Assembly (NCBI GenBank): GCA_029718625.1
Contig: CM056379.1
Location: 62,895,626-62,959,625 of the forward strand
Length of the DNA stretch: 64,000 nucleotides
Direction: 5' to 3'
Origin: Synaphobranchus kaupii
Taxonomy: Eukaryota > Chordata > Actinopteri > Anguilliformes > Synaphobranchidae
Shown here: piece after piece, positions 53,259-63,928 of the stretch
How the letters are laid out: each line of letters starts with the position of its first letter
Position numbering within the stretch: the stretch's first letter is position 1
Position numbers and translations under genes: made by a program
Notes under the pieces: generated by a model
What the model was told of the DNA's origin: nothing
What the model saw: only the letters and a program-made list of their open reading frames with translations
Databases searched by the model: none

Positions 53259-53495
53259 CTTATCTGAGGGAGCAGCAGGAATAATTATAAGGTTCAGGAA
53301 ATTAACACCTCTAGAACAGCGAGGTCTAGCGGGCCTGGTAGTTAGAATGGTTTTAATATGGTAGGGTATCGCCAGGCCACAGGGTGGCGCTGGTGAGTGT
53401 AACAGTGGGGGACTTGACAGTAATAGCGGAGCGAGATAGTCAGGTAGGAGACCGGAAGTAGCCGGTGAATGTTGTGGACATGCGGTGACTGTAAG

Positions 53496-54641
53496 TCAAG
53501 ACCCGGGAGCGTTAAAAACTGTATAAAACAAATTGTTGGTTAAAATACGTCGCCCCAGGGCACTGGGGTGGATGCCATCGTTTCTATAAAAGGAAGGACG
53601 ATTCCAAAAAAGATTGAAATTGTCAATAAAAAACGCGTTGTGCGTTGCACAGTTAGCCTGAAGCCAGGTGTGGAGAGCAAGAGTCCTGCTAAAGCGATCG
53701 GAGCCTCGATTTAAAGGAGGGATGGGCCCGGAAATAAAAATTCTTCTGCCACAGTCTTTAAGAGACATAAAGAGTTTTTTAAAATCTTGAATTAGAATTT
53801 CGGACTGCTGCTTAGAGACATCGTTGCAACCAACATGGATTATAATGTTACGTGCACTGGGATAGTCGGCAAGGAGGCTGCTGCATTTTTTCATAATATC
53901 AGCCACTTTAGCGCCTGGGTAACAGAAACATTTGGCGGATTTTCTTTGGACATTTCTTATGATTGAGTCCCCTATAATAAGCGTGGTCAGCCTGTGGGTT
54001 GACTGAGACATTTCTGGCAATGGGGTTGAGGACGGCTGAACGTCGATGGGGGCAGCGTCGAACAAGCGAGCAGCCGTGGGAATAGAGGGTTGAGAGGGGA
54101 CTCGGGGTGCAGGAGTAAACAGCGACTTGGGGCGAGTGATAAACGAGCGGAGAGGCTGCTGCAATGACTGTCTAGGTGTCGGTAGTGACAGCAGAGGCCG
54201 TGGGGCAGCTAGTGACACAGGGGATGACGGAGGATGGACACAGTCGACCACGAAGGTGTCACCTAGTTCGTCTAAGGTGATGAACCTGTTGTCCGTCTGA
54301 AGGACCCACGATGGAGAACGGGATCGTTGCCTGCCACGGCGTTTCCTCCCACGAGCTGCTGTCCAGGGCTCTGTCTGGTGTGGCGTGGAGCTGACGGGAG
54401 CCTTGGGTTTAGCTCCCAGCTGGAGCCAGGGGTCTTCAGCCTGGCATGGTGTGGCGGCGGCAGGACAGAGGGCGGTGGAGTTCGCCTCTCCGGCCGTAGT
54501 AGTAGCGACCACCAGGGAGTCGATGAGCTGCTCATCTGCCTGTATCTGGTAGAGGACGGATATTCTCCCCTCCAGCTCCGCGATCCTCTGGCTCAGGCAG
54601 ATGCAGTTTGTGCACTCAGGCTGAGAGGTGAGTGAAGGCAT
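53496..54641 (-). CDS. LINE ORF1 with SGNH/GDSL esterase domain (381 aa)
   Basis: The ORF is intact. It begins with a cysteine pair and heptad-rich segment (CTNCICLSQRIAELEGRISV), continues through a Pro/Ser/Ala-rich basic linker (RGRKRRGRQRSRSPSW), and ends in an esterase-like domain. That domain has block I LIIGDSIIRNV (about residue 220), HVGCNDVS (about 270) and the catalytic Asp/His block NDGIHPSALGRRIL (about 350). ORF1 proteins of CR1/L2 elements with such an esterase domain bind RNA and membranes or lipids. It precedes ORF2 by about 240 bp, as usual. Confidence 0.85.
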   Translation of the reverse strand: MPSLTSQPECTNCICLSQRIAELEGRISVLYQIQADEQLIDSLVVATTTAGEANSTALCPAAATPCQAEDPWLQLGAKPKAPVSSTPHQTEPWTAARGRKRRGRQRSRSPSWVLQTDNRFITLDELGDTFVVDCVHPPSSPVSLAAPRPLLSLPTPRQSLQQPLRSFITRPKSLFTPAPRVPSQPSIPTAARLFDAAPIDVQPSSTPLPEMSQSTHRLTTLIIGDSIIRNVQRKSAKCFCYPGAKVADIMKKCSSLLADYPSARNIIIHVGCNDVSKQQSEILIQDFKKLFMSLKDCGRRIFISGPIPPLNRGSDRFSRTLALHTWLQANCATHNAFFIDNFNLFWNRPSFYRNDGIHPSALGRRILTNNLFYTVFNAPGS

Positions 54642-55250
54642 TGTATGTGGTGAAAAACAGGAGGCTGTAAGAGAAGAGAGACTCGGCGGCAGTGTTGATC
54701 AGGTACAGGGGGCTAGCTTCAGCTGTAGCCAGGGAGGGAAGGGGGGAACCTAGCCCCGTAAACAGCAGAGACAGACACTTACAGGCCAGGGCTCAGAAAG
54801 AGCCCGTTGAGAATTGATAGCAGAGGTTTATAGATCCAACAACTGTGGTGGAAATGCAGGTCATAGAACGACACTTACCGACACGGGCCCGTGGAGGGCC
54901 CGGTTTCGGTGGTTCAACTCGGGTAGCTTGCTACTCCAGTAGCAACTCAGCTAGCTGACAGCTAGCAGCGGAGACTTGAGACACGTCAGCGTTTGTATAG
55001 CAGGCAGCATTCACTAGCCTAAGGGCTAGCTCTGTATAGTAGAGTCCACACGGTTCTCATGCCGGCAAATAAACCCGATCGTGGAATAAAAGGCTTAAAA
55101 TGATAAAATAGTAAAACAACGCGGTAATCCCGCGCTATCGTTAAAACTAGCCGTTTTAACTACGGGTTCAATATGGTTTTAAATCGGTAAAAAGCGGTAA
55201 AAAGCTGTGGGAGCGGGAGCTCAGAATACACGTCCTCACCAACTTGTGAG

Positions 55251-55740
55251 ATTACTTTGAAAATGAGAAGCGTTTTCAAAGTGGAACAGTGTCTCTCCAG
55301 TGATATACCACCATTTCATATGCGGCAGAAACAATGTTGCAAATTAGCCTACACGAAAAAGACCGCCAAAATGTTGCTGCTGTGTCAGTTCAAAATGAGG
55401 ACAGCTGTGTTAAATATGTGCATGGGATCAGGTCAGTGGTGAACATTCTATCTCTGTATTATAAGATTTATCCACATGAAATGTCTTGAGGTAAGATGAT
55501 TGTTCTTAGTATTTGTGTATTTTTTTTCGCCAAATAAGCATAAGCATAAGCAAGCCAGATAGCTAGCTGGCAAATGGCAATAGCCTATTTTCAGATAAAA
55601 TAACTATCGACGTTTGACCCATTGATTTTACTATGGGATAATGTGATCTAGGCTAGGCCAAATAAAATACCATAGCTCTCCCCAACTAACCTGATAGCGG
55701 CTCCAACGACATAACCCACGCCAAATTTCAGGCAGACATG
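55251..55740. other. hAT interior without recognised gene
   Basis: Short ORFs only (for example 55257-55442). GCTAGCTGGCAAATGG and similar stretches are common fish non-coding DNA. Nothing is supported. Confidence 0.35.
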
Positions 55741-55741
55741 G

Positions 55742-55876
55742 TGAATGTAATTAACAGACGGACATCGGGAGACAGAGCACCATTGCTGTGGAACAGCCTC
55801 GATGTACGGTCTGCGGGCACGTTGTCTCTTTTTAAATCCAAGTCATCCAAAAAAAAATCCAACTCATCTTTTTAGT
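55742..55876 (+). pseudogene. LINE ORF2 C-terminal fragment (CR1/L2 group, plus strand)
   Basis: The frame reads NVINRRTSGDRAPLLWNSLD then VRSAGTLSLFKSKSSKKK before a stop. The SGDRAPLLWNSLP-VR-LFKS pattern is the C-terminal end of CR1/L2-type ORF2 proteins. It is orientated opposite to the neighbouring full LINE, so it is a separate, 5'-truncated copy; AT-rich sequence to 56045 may be its 3' UTR. Confidence 0.65.
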
Positions 55877-56049
55877 AAAGCCTTTATAGTCTATTTTTGT
55901 TATATAGTCTGAATTGTTTCTTCATAGAATTCTTGTATGTTTTATTTGAATTCCATTTATACTAATCGTTTTTGTTTTGCGTTGTATATCATTTGTGGTT
56001 TCATGTTTTATATAACTATGTCTTGTGTACTGTTTTTCTTACTTATATC

Positions 56050-58337
56050 TGTCATGGTTTGTGACCTTTTTCCCTTGCGGTTGTGTTCCTCGGTCGCCAC
56101 AAGTGGGCGCTGCTTCGTTGGTGGAGTTTTGGCTCCGTTCCTTCTTCTCGTGAAGAAGTCTCATCAACGTTGCACAGCTGTACATTGTTGCCGGTGAGCT
56201 TTATAAGCCTTCTGTTTCCTTCATTTGGGGCTTCGATATTGATTGTTTGTTGTTTGTGCTGTGGTGTGTTGTATGGCATTATTTGTGCTGTTTTGTGTGT
56301 GGTTTAATTAGCCCTTTTAAAGTTTTAGTCGTATGATTTGATCTAGTGTTTTAAGGAGACCGTTTTGCTCCGTTGTGCTATATTGGAGTTTTGCGAGACT
56401 TGCCTTTGTGCTTTGAGCTTTCAGGATGAATTCCTTTTTTGTGTGCTCGTTTCAGTCTCCGCCTTCTGGTCTTACCTTTGTTTGTTTGCTGCCTAGATCT
56501 TTTGCCTGTTTCTGTCTCTTTCTCCTCTCTCTGTTTGCTGTCTTCCGTGAAAGCTAGAGGAGTCTTTGTTGGTGTATATTTGTATGGTAGTTTCTTACTA
56601 AGAGACAGGGCGTTTTATCATACTGACTTTAGGGCCTTATTTATTCTTAGAGGCAGGGCATGTATTTTCTATTGAGCTTGCGCTAGTCAGATAGCCGATA
56701 ATTCTGGTGCAGCTGTCCTCTCGTCCCTGTGTGCTTTTATCCGTATATGGAGTTTGACGATTCTGTTCGGAACTGTAGTTCAGTTTCGTCTGTCGATGCA
56801 TGTCTTGTGCCTTTATCCTTATATGGAGTTTGACGATTCTGTTCAGAACTGTAGTTCTGTTTCGTCTGTCGGTGCATGTCTTCCTGTGGGGAGGATTGGG
56901 CGATGTTGTGGACATGTTTGCGTGTGACTGTGAGCCTCATTATAGCCTTGGAACTTTAATTATTGGTTCCTTCGCCTCGTTACATTTCCCCTTACTGAGA
57001 GGCTAGGGCGTGTGTTTTCTAGTTAAGCTTGCATTAGTCTTTCTGCTAGTAAAGTTATGGGACGACGGTGCTCCGTCGGCTCGCCTGTACAAATGTTTCT
57101 TCCTCCTGGGAGATTGGGCGTTTACCTCTTGATGTTCTGCATGGGACTGCGAGCTTATGGAAGTAGCCACGGAACGTTATATCTGTTCCTTCGCCTCCTT
57201 CTTACATTCCTCTTTACCAAGAGGCAGGGCTTTTATTCGCTAACTCGTGTTGGTCTTTTAGCCGATAATTCTGGTGCAGCTGTCCTCTCGTCCCTGTGTG
57301 CTTTTATCCGTATATGGAGTTTGACGATTCTGTTCGGAACTGTAGTTCAGTTTCGTCTGTCGATGCATGTCTTCCTGTGGGGAGGATTGGGCGATGTTGT
57401 GGACATGTTTGCGTGTGACTGCAAGCCTCATTATAGCCTTGGAACTTTAATTATTGGTTCCTTCGCCTCGTTACATTTCCCCTTACTGAGAGGCTAGGGC
57501 GTGTGTTTTCTAGTTAAGCTTGCATTAGTCTTTCTGCTAGTAAAGTTATGGGACGACGGTGCTCCGTCGGCTCGCCTGTACAAATGTTTCTTCCTCCTGG
57601 GAGATCGGGCGTTTACCTCTTGATGTTCTGCATGGGACTGCGAGCTTATGGAAGTAGCCACGGAACGTTATATCTGTTCCTTCGCCTCCTTCTTACATTC
57701 CTCTTTACCAAGAGGCAGGGCTTTTATTCGCTAACTCGTGTTGGTCTTTTAGCCGATACTTCCGGTGCAGCTGTCCTCTCGCCTCTGTGTGCCTTTATCC
57801 TTATATGGAGTTTGACTATTCTGTTCGGAACTGTAGTCCTGTTTCGTCTGTCGGTGCATGACTTGTGTCTTTATCCGTATATGGAGTTTGACAATTTTGT
57901 TCGGAACTGTAGTTCTGTTTCGTCTGTCGGTGCATGTCTTCCTGTGGGGAAGATTGGGCGATGTTGTGGACATGTTTGCGTTTGACTACTAGTCTCTGAG
58001 AGTAGCCTTGGAACGTTAGATCCCGTTCCTTTCGCCTCCTGGTAATTCTAATTCGCATTCGTTTGCTGTGTGTTTTGTTTGTGCCATTGTGCTACTAAGT
58101 ATGGGGTAGTAGTCCTTTGTTCCCTTTCGCCTTGTTTGGGTTTCTTGTTGTTAAACCAGGCGTTTGTGCTTCTACTCATTGGTGTGTAACAGTGAGCCGG
58201 TCTGTATCTGTGGTGTGTGTTTCCTTGTCTTGTCTCCTCCCTTATCTGCGGGGTTTCCCGCCTTAGTGGCCTTAGGGCTTAAAGAATCCCCTTGCTGCGT
58301 TTGGCTCCTCCTACCTCACACGTCACGCCCCATTACA
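56050..58337 (+). mobile_element. Solo LTR, 2.29 kb, with internal 490-bp tandem repeats, 5-bp TSD
   Basis: It begins TGTCATGGTTTGTGACC and ends CACGCCCCATTACA. ATATC flanks both sides (56045-56049 and 58338-58342). It is the inverted relative of 3629-5533. A 490-bp unit is repeated: ATGGGACGACGGTGCTCCGT starts at 57057 and 57548, and GATGTTGTGGACATGTTTGC recurs at about 56901, 57392 and 57960. Within it a shorter unit with TATATGGAGTTTGACGATTC recurs about five times. The extra copies explain why this LTR is longer than the other. Frames inside it (for example 57057-57497) repeat with the DNA and are not taken as genes. Confidence 0.8.
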
Positions 58338-58645
58338 ATATCTTTTTTTAAATTTGGAAGTATGTGAAATAAGGAAGGCTAATTTTAAGGAATTTAACTG
58401 CATTTAATATGGTCTTCAGTTGGTTGTTATTATAGCTATATTTTAGCTATAACCACTTGGTTGTCATTAAATCCAGAAACCCCAGCATTAAAAAAAAAAA
58501 AAAGGATTCTAAAAGTAATCTAAAGTATTCAGATTACGTTACTGATATTGAGTATTCTAATGGAATACGTTACTGATTACATTTAGAAGCATGTAATCTG
58601 TAATCAGTATCTGATTACATAGTAAAAGTAACCCTCCCAACCCTG
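58338..58645. other. Right arm of the 8.6-kb hAT
   Basis: It contains an A-run (about 58490) and the subterminal GATTACG/ATTCC repeats leading to the CCAACCCTG end. Confidence 0.6.
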
Positions 58646-58653
58646 TTAGGAAA

Positions 58654-58890
58654 AGCCACGAAGGGAAGCCATGTCACTTTCATGACGGCAGAGATAAAAA
58701 AATATTTTAAGTGAAAATGGTCAAAACGGTTCTACACCTTTTAAACAGAAGGCTGTCGCCTGGTCTCGCAGTGCCACCTAGGGGCGGGACAGAAAACTTT
58801 AACATTCCGGACGTCACACACACACCCAAGGGGCGAGACAAAAACATTATTTTACTGTGTTCCCAAGTCCTTAAATGTAGCCTACTGTAA
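58654..58890. other. Intergenic stretch
   Basis: A short GC-richer segment with GCCACCTAGGGGCGGGACAG and a (CA)n-like ACACACACAC at about 58815. Nothing else is recognised. Confidence 0.3.
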
Positions 58891-58899
58891 TCTAATCAT

Positions 58900-59129
58900 T
58901 AATTTTAATCAACAGTTACAGAGCTGTTACAGTTTGACAAATATTTGTGCATTTTCATCAACTGAAATGTTATTATTTTCGTCGACTAAAATTATATGCC
59001 ATTTTCAGTGAGTCATTGACTAAAATTAATCAATATGACGACTAAAATCTGACTCAATTTAAAGGACATTTTCATCAAAAGACTAAGATTATGACTAAAT
59101 CAAAAAATGGTGTCAAAATTAACACTGGT
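58900..59129 (-). mobile_element. hAT-like terminal region (one end only)
   Basis: Read on the minus strand it starts CCAGTGTTAATTTTGACACC and continues ATTTTTTGATTTAGTCATAA and GTCTTTTGATGAAAATG, with repeated TTTAGTC motifs. This is the typical terminus of a widespread fish hAT family. The opposite end is not visible in the window. Confidence 0.55.
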
Positions 59130-59198
59130 GCACTTATTTCGCTCTCTGTCAAATTATGAAAAAGCAATAGACTGAAGGTCTTTTTTTTGCTGTAAGGT

Positions 59199-61069
59199 AT
59201 GCAATATCTGCAGAAGAACGCTGCCACAGGTGACCTGGAACGTGGGCTAAAGAACAAGTGGAGGTGGCAGTGGCTAGAAGAGACAGATTCCCAAGGGCAG
59301 AGATATGATGTGTGGTTAGCAAAGGTCGACATCCCAGGGATGGCCTGGTGTAAGCTTTGTAATAAGAACATTGCGTATGCACAGAATGGCAAGAAGGTCT
59401 TTGCCAAGCATACTGAAGACCACCACCACAGAGAGATGGTCAACCAACAGCAACACACACAAACTCTGCCTGGTGCCCATCCTATCGCTGCCCCAGTTTC
59501 TCGCCAGGATCAGCGGGAAGGTCTGAAGGCCATTACTGCTGCCTTTGTCGCCGAGCATTGTCTCCCTTTTTCTTTGGCACCACATTTGGTGGAGTACGCC
59601 AAGAGGATGTCAGAGTCCAAGAATGTACTGTCTGGAGTCACTTTGTCAAGGCAGACATGTACTTATTACATGATTCATGGTGTGGCTAAAAGTTTAAAGG
59701 AGGAGTTAGTTGGAAAATTGAGAAACTTTTTGTTCCCTCAACATTGATGAAGCCACGAACAACACCAATGACAAAAACATGAACATTTTAGTAAGATTCT
59801 TCAATGAGGAATTAGGGAAAGTCACAACAGAACATCTCGGGGCATTCGTGGAAAATCAGGCTACGGCCTCCAATCTGTTCGATGGTATTGAGGCAGTGCT
59901 TGATGAAGCAGGATTGGAATGGAGCAAAGTGATTGGTGCAATGATGGATAATTGTAATGTCATGAGGGGCCAACGAAATGGTGTGGAGGCATTGATTAAA
60001 CGGAAAAACCCAAACCATTTGGACATTCATGGAGATACGGTTCATACTGTCAACAACGCTGCCAAAGCCCTAGTAAAACCTTTTGATCAGTATGTGGAGA
60101 AGATAACTGATGATATATTCTATGACATTCAGTGTCAACCCAAATGCAAGGATTTGTTCCAGGAAATCTGTGGTTTGCTGGGAATCATGGGCACTACTAG
60201 TCTGGTGCGTCCGATTCCCAGCAGATTCCTCCAAATGATAGATGTTGTGGAGAGAGTTGCCAAGTTGGAGGATGCCCTGGTAGTGTACTACAGTGGCTTC
60301 CTGACACCAGATGAGAAGAAGAAGTGCAGGTATAGTAAAAGGGTGACTATCAGATTTATTGGGATCAGGAAAAATCTTGATTCCCTTAAAACCTTTTTAT
60401 TTTTTGATATTAAACAATTTAGTCAGAAAAATTTAATAAATATTTGCATTTAAAACTTATCTTTAATGGTATCTTACTTACCATTAAGGATTGGAAAACA
60501 TTGTGAAAATTACTGAAAACTTTTTTCTTTTTAAGTCTTAAGCTTAAACTATTTTGTGATACACAGACTGATAAGCATTGTCACTCTGCCATATTTTCAG
60601 CCCTCGCTTGAAGGATATTATGGAACGTAGACAGATCAGTGGTGAAGTCCAAGCAAGACTGCTGCAGATGCAGGAGACTATGAGGAAACAGTCTCGGTCA
60701 GACACAAACAGTGACAGGAAGGACAGGATTATTGTGGCTTTGATTAATAATGCTACAAAGTTTCAAGCCCACATAAAGCTGTACCAAGGACTGCTTCCAG
60801 AGTTGCGTGCATACGTCAAACTCTACCAGAGTGAGAAACCAACTGTACACACTCTCCACAAAGAGATGTTTGACCTTACAAGAAAGTTCATAGCTTTCTT
60901 TGTTAGAGCTGACGAGATTCCTGAATGTCGTGTTTCTGAGCTGCTGAGGCTGGACCTTGATGACAGAAATCTACAGGTGGGCAGTAAGCAGCTCTTCCTT
61001 GGGCCTCAGTGTCAGACATTCATGCGAAAGATACAAAATGACACTGAACATCATCACTGGATAAAATAA
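59199..61069 (+). pseudogene. hAT-family transposase-like gene with one intron, single frameshift
   Basis: Exon 1 (59199-60329) starts at or before MQYLQKNAATGDLERGL and has a BED-like zinc finger (MAWCKLCNKNIAYAQNGKKV then FAKHTEDHHHREM). The catalytic-region signature NIDEATNNTNDKNMNILVRF follows, then SKVIGAMMDNCNVMRGQRNG and SLVRPIPSRFLQMIDVVERV. A frameshift near 59735-59750 separates its two frames. The intron is 60330-60600 (GT at 60330, TTTTCAG before 60601), and the frame continues cleanly into exon 2 (PRLKDIMERRQISGEVQARL to the end HHHWIK). The gene is nearly intact and may be a recently decayed or host-retained hAT derivative. Confidence 0.7.
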
Positions 61070-61080
61070 TTCTTAACCAA

Positions 61081-61597
61081 TGTAAGGGATGTCATGGATT
61101 TTTCCCTTTCAACCCACAGTGAGCAAGTCTGTCCAAACAGAACCACAACAAAACCATGTAATAGAATAAGAAAAAGAGTTTCAGTTTATTTAGAGATAAA
61201 CTCAGAATGAGAGCGAGTCTCACCAGAATCTCTCTAACTTGAGAAACAGAATACAGAGGAGATTTATACACAATCTATCATTGCTTTACTGATTTGCCAC
61301 AAGGGGCGGTTTCTAAACATACAGAGACAAGGGTATCCATTTCTTGGTGTTTAGTCTTTCAATAACTATCAATAACCTTCAAACCAAGTAACGAAAACAT
61401 CTGCCTGTCTCTGCAGATTGTGAAGGAGAGACACAGAGGGAGTGAACCACAGCCTACTCAGTGTTCACAGAGAATACATTGTTTAATTACTTAACTATAT
61501 ATATATACTTGATCTATTATATTAAATGCTTAATGATAATCATGTGATTGTCTCTATGTTAATACACACATATTGTAAAACAGAAAATTCCTTCACA
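61081..61597 (-). repeat. 3' LTR of an endogenous retrovirus, 517 bp
   Basis: On the minus strand it begins TGTGAAGGAATTTTCTG directly after a polypurine tract and ends CATCCCTTACA, giving TG...CA ends and a short inverted tip. The 5' LTR is outside the window, so a target duplication cannot be checked. Confidence 0.75.
61185..61268 (-). promoter_or_regulatory. LTR core promoter TATA box and polyadenylation signal
   Basis: On the minus strand TATAAAT lies at 61268-61262 and AATAAA at 61190-61185, about 75 bp downstream, the usual U3-R spacing in retroviral LTRs. Confidence 0.55.
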
Positions 61598-61612
61598 TTT
61601 CCCTCCTTTTAT
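61598..61612 (-). promoter_or_regulatory. Polypurine tract of the endogenous retrovirus
   Basis: The minus strand reads ATAAAAGGAGGGAAA immediately before the LTR's TG, the primer site for plus-strand DNA synthesis. Confidence 0.7.
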
Positions 61613-62251
61613 CATTTCATGATAACAAACAATTTTCTGTTACAATCTACCTAATATACTCAATCAATTAGTAAGTGATTCCTTTTAATAATATCATAAA
61701 TGATTACATGATTATACAGAACAAATACAATAATCTTGTGTGGATATGTACAATACTCCAATAATCCAGGGGGAATTGAAAAACCGGCAGATTCAGGACT
61801 TATATGGGACAAAACTAGCACAGAGCCAGAAAACCCAATCAGTTCCGGAAAAAATTATTCCTCCGATCCCCCTTAGGGCAATCAAGCGTCGCTCCCGGAT
61901 ATCAGCAAATATCGCACATCATCCATATCTGATTAATAACAAGAATCAACATAGGAAAAATAAAAATATTTAAAAAATGAAATCATAGTGAATATAGTAA
62001 CAGGATAGAATATAATTGAATATAAAAAGAATTTTCACTATAATGTACTACTGATTATTTAACATATAAAATTACTACTATCAAGAGAAAGTCTGAAAGA
62101 AAAGAAAGATAAAAAAAATAAAAACCCATGATGTAATGGAGACCTTTCAGAACTCCTGGAATGTCAACCTTTTAACTCTCTTCACATTACAACACTGTCT
62201 GTCTTCCCACCAACCATGTGACAGGGTGGGTACATAATTCAGGCCTATACT
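61613..62251. other. Region between env and polypurine tract
   Basis: About 640 bp, AT-rich, with no conserved ORF on the retroviral strand. A 77-codon frame on the plus strand (61740-61973) is not recognised. An accessory gene could once have been here, but nothing supports it. Confidence 0.35.
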
Positions 62252-63928
62252 TTATATAGGGCCGTCAGTAAACTCAGGAAGTTGTCGGAGAAGGAATACA
62301 TTATCTTGTTCAGGATCAGGAACATATTGCTGTAAGTACTGACCTATAGCAGCTTGAGTGAGGCGTGCAATACAGGCGCGAATCAGTGGCATTCCACAAC
62401 AGCAAAGAAATACGAGCAGGGTGGCAAAGATAACAACAGGCAAAAAGATTCTCAGCAGTGTTTTCTTCCAACCTGTCAGGAGGTTAAAGAACCAATCTTT
62501 ATTTGCATCAACCTCTCTCTCCACTAATGAGTCATGGAGTTCGGTCATATTTCTAAGTCCCTGCTGTATGATCTGGCCATCCTCATCATAATGTGGTATG
62601 TACGTGCAACACGCCTCCCCAATCATCACACAAACCCCCCCCTGCTCTGCAGTAAGCTGATCTAATACCATGCGATTCTGCATAACCATTAATCGCAGTG
62701 AAGTCAACTCAGTTTTTACAGCACCTATGGTCAAAATGGAGGAGTTTATGTACTGGAGAAAAGTGTATCGAGTAACTTCTATCTCTTTAAAAGCCTATAA
62801 CACACCTAACCCAGGAAGCAAAGCCTGTATAAACTTCGAACCTGCAGTCCAAAGACGATGTTCAGTAGGAACAGGATTACTATCCCAAAACCCTCTCTTT
62901 ACCCTGTGCATGCGACGTGTGGTGTGACTATATGTGGAAAGGTCAGGAATCACATATGTAGAGTCATACAAGGCAACAATGGCACACACTCCACCCCAGT
63001 CAGGGGGGAGAGCAGTGCAGACTGAATTTCCACAAAGCCAGTACCAATCTGATAACAGTCGACTCCCAAGGCGAGAGGATGGTATTATCCCGGAACAGTT
63101 TGCAGTTTGTTCCCTATTCCAAGGTAATGAGATTGCGTGTGACCAGTTCTTCCTACATATCTCATCAGGCATGTCAGGGTAGTCTCTGCAGAGACTATAG
63201 GAATCACTCAGACAGTCAAAACACTTATCAGGATGCATGGGCGGACAGTCACAGAAAACAGTTTTACACTGAACATTGTCTAATTGACCTAGTGCATTAG
63301 AACCATTACCTATAATACACCTTCCAAACTTCATACTATGTTTAAGTACGACTGGACCGGGCATTCTCCATGACACCTGTGGCCATGCTAGGTAATCTTT
63401 CAGGAAAGAACAATCTGTATTTACTACTGGAGTACTCAAAAGTGACAGATTTAATGGCACAGAGAAATCAGCTTTTTCCCACCGTATTCCCACACCTGGG
63501 TGAGAACTCAGTCCCACCAAACACGTTGAGAGGTCGTTCTTCAGATTCTGCACCTGAAGAAGAGGGCCTGCTGTGGAATGAGGCATGTGAGAGCAAACAT
63601 AACAAGACTGGTTAAAGTGCTGTTTTGCAGTCCACTCAGCATAACGCCACCAAGAATTAGTAGCATAATGATGCTTCACAGTTCCTGGTGTCAGCCAAGC
63701 TTCATTCCCGGTGGTGACATACCTTTTAGTCCTATTAGTCATTACAACAGTACCGTTTAGTTCACTGGTGTTAATGTTGTAGAATGTCTCATGAATCAGG
63801 ATAATGGGCAGAACAGTGATGAGTGTAATGAGGCCTAGTAGCAATAGGCCTACCTCCAGGCTGCAGCCTAATCTTCTCAAAGTGTTCCTGCTGTGGTCTG
63901 GCATGTTGGGAGCAGATATTACCGTCAC
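62252..63928 (-). pseudogene. env: Endogenous retrovirus envelope (env), one premature stop
   Basis: The gene encodes the fusion glycoprotein of a fish endogenous retrovirus. The first open part (63928-62798, 377 aa) has an N-terminal hydrophobic leader segment (about residues 28-46), several N-X-S/T sites, many paired cysteines, WYWLCGNSVCTALPPDW, and a furin-type RVKR site at about 342-345. One TAG codon (62795-62797) then interrupts the same frame. The second part (62734-62252) has the CX6CC motif (C35, C42, C43 of that ORF), a membrane helix (about 93-114) with a Cys cluster, and a cytoplasmic tail ending at 62252. The CX6CC motif indicates a gamma-type Env. gag and pol would lie beyond 64000. 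Confidence 0.85.

Larger units (their letters stand above)
50222..55250 (-). mobile_element. Near full-length CR1/L2/Rex1-type LINE with two ORFs
   Basis: The order on the minus strand is a GC-rich 5' region (about 55250-54642), ORF1 (54641-53496), ORF2 (53258-50430) and a 3' UTR ending in GTTTATTTATAGAGCACATT (as read on plus). Both exact ends are uncertain; the 5' boundary is set where the AT-rich hAT sequence resumes. It is the best preserved LINE of this clade here. Confidence 0.75.
50078..58645. mobile_element. hAT transposon, 8.6 kb with nested LINE and solo LTR, TSD TTAGGAAA
   Basis: The left end CAGGGTTGGGGAGTAACTG and the right end, inverted, CAGGGTTGGGAGGGTTAC match, with TTAGGAAA on both sides (50070-50077 and 58646-58653). 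Subterminal regions rich in ATTCC, GTTAC and GATTAC repeats extend over about 130 bp at both ends. No transposase remains among the host segments, so it was probably non-autonomous before the LINE and LTR entered. Confidence 0.8.

Noticed and set aside
57057..57985. Two ORFs of about 145 codons that repeat almost identically
   Set aside because: They repeat because the LTR DNA is tandemly duplicated with a 490-bp period; the frames show no protein motif and are not kept in the other LTR copy.
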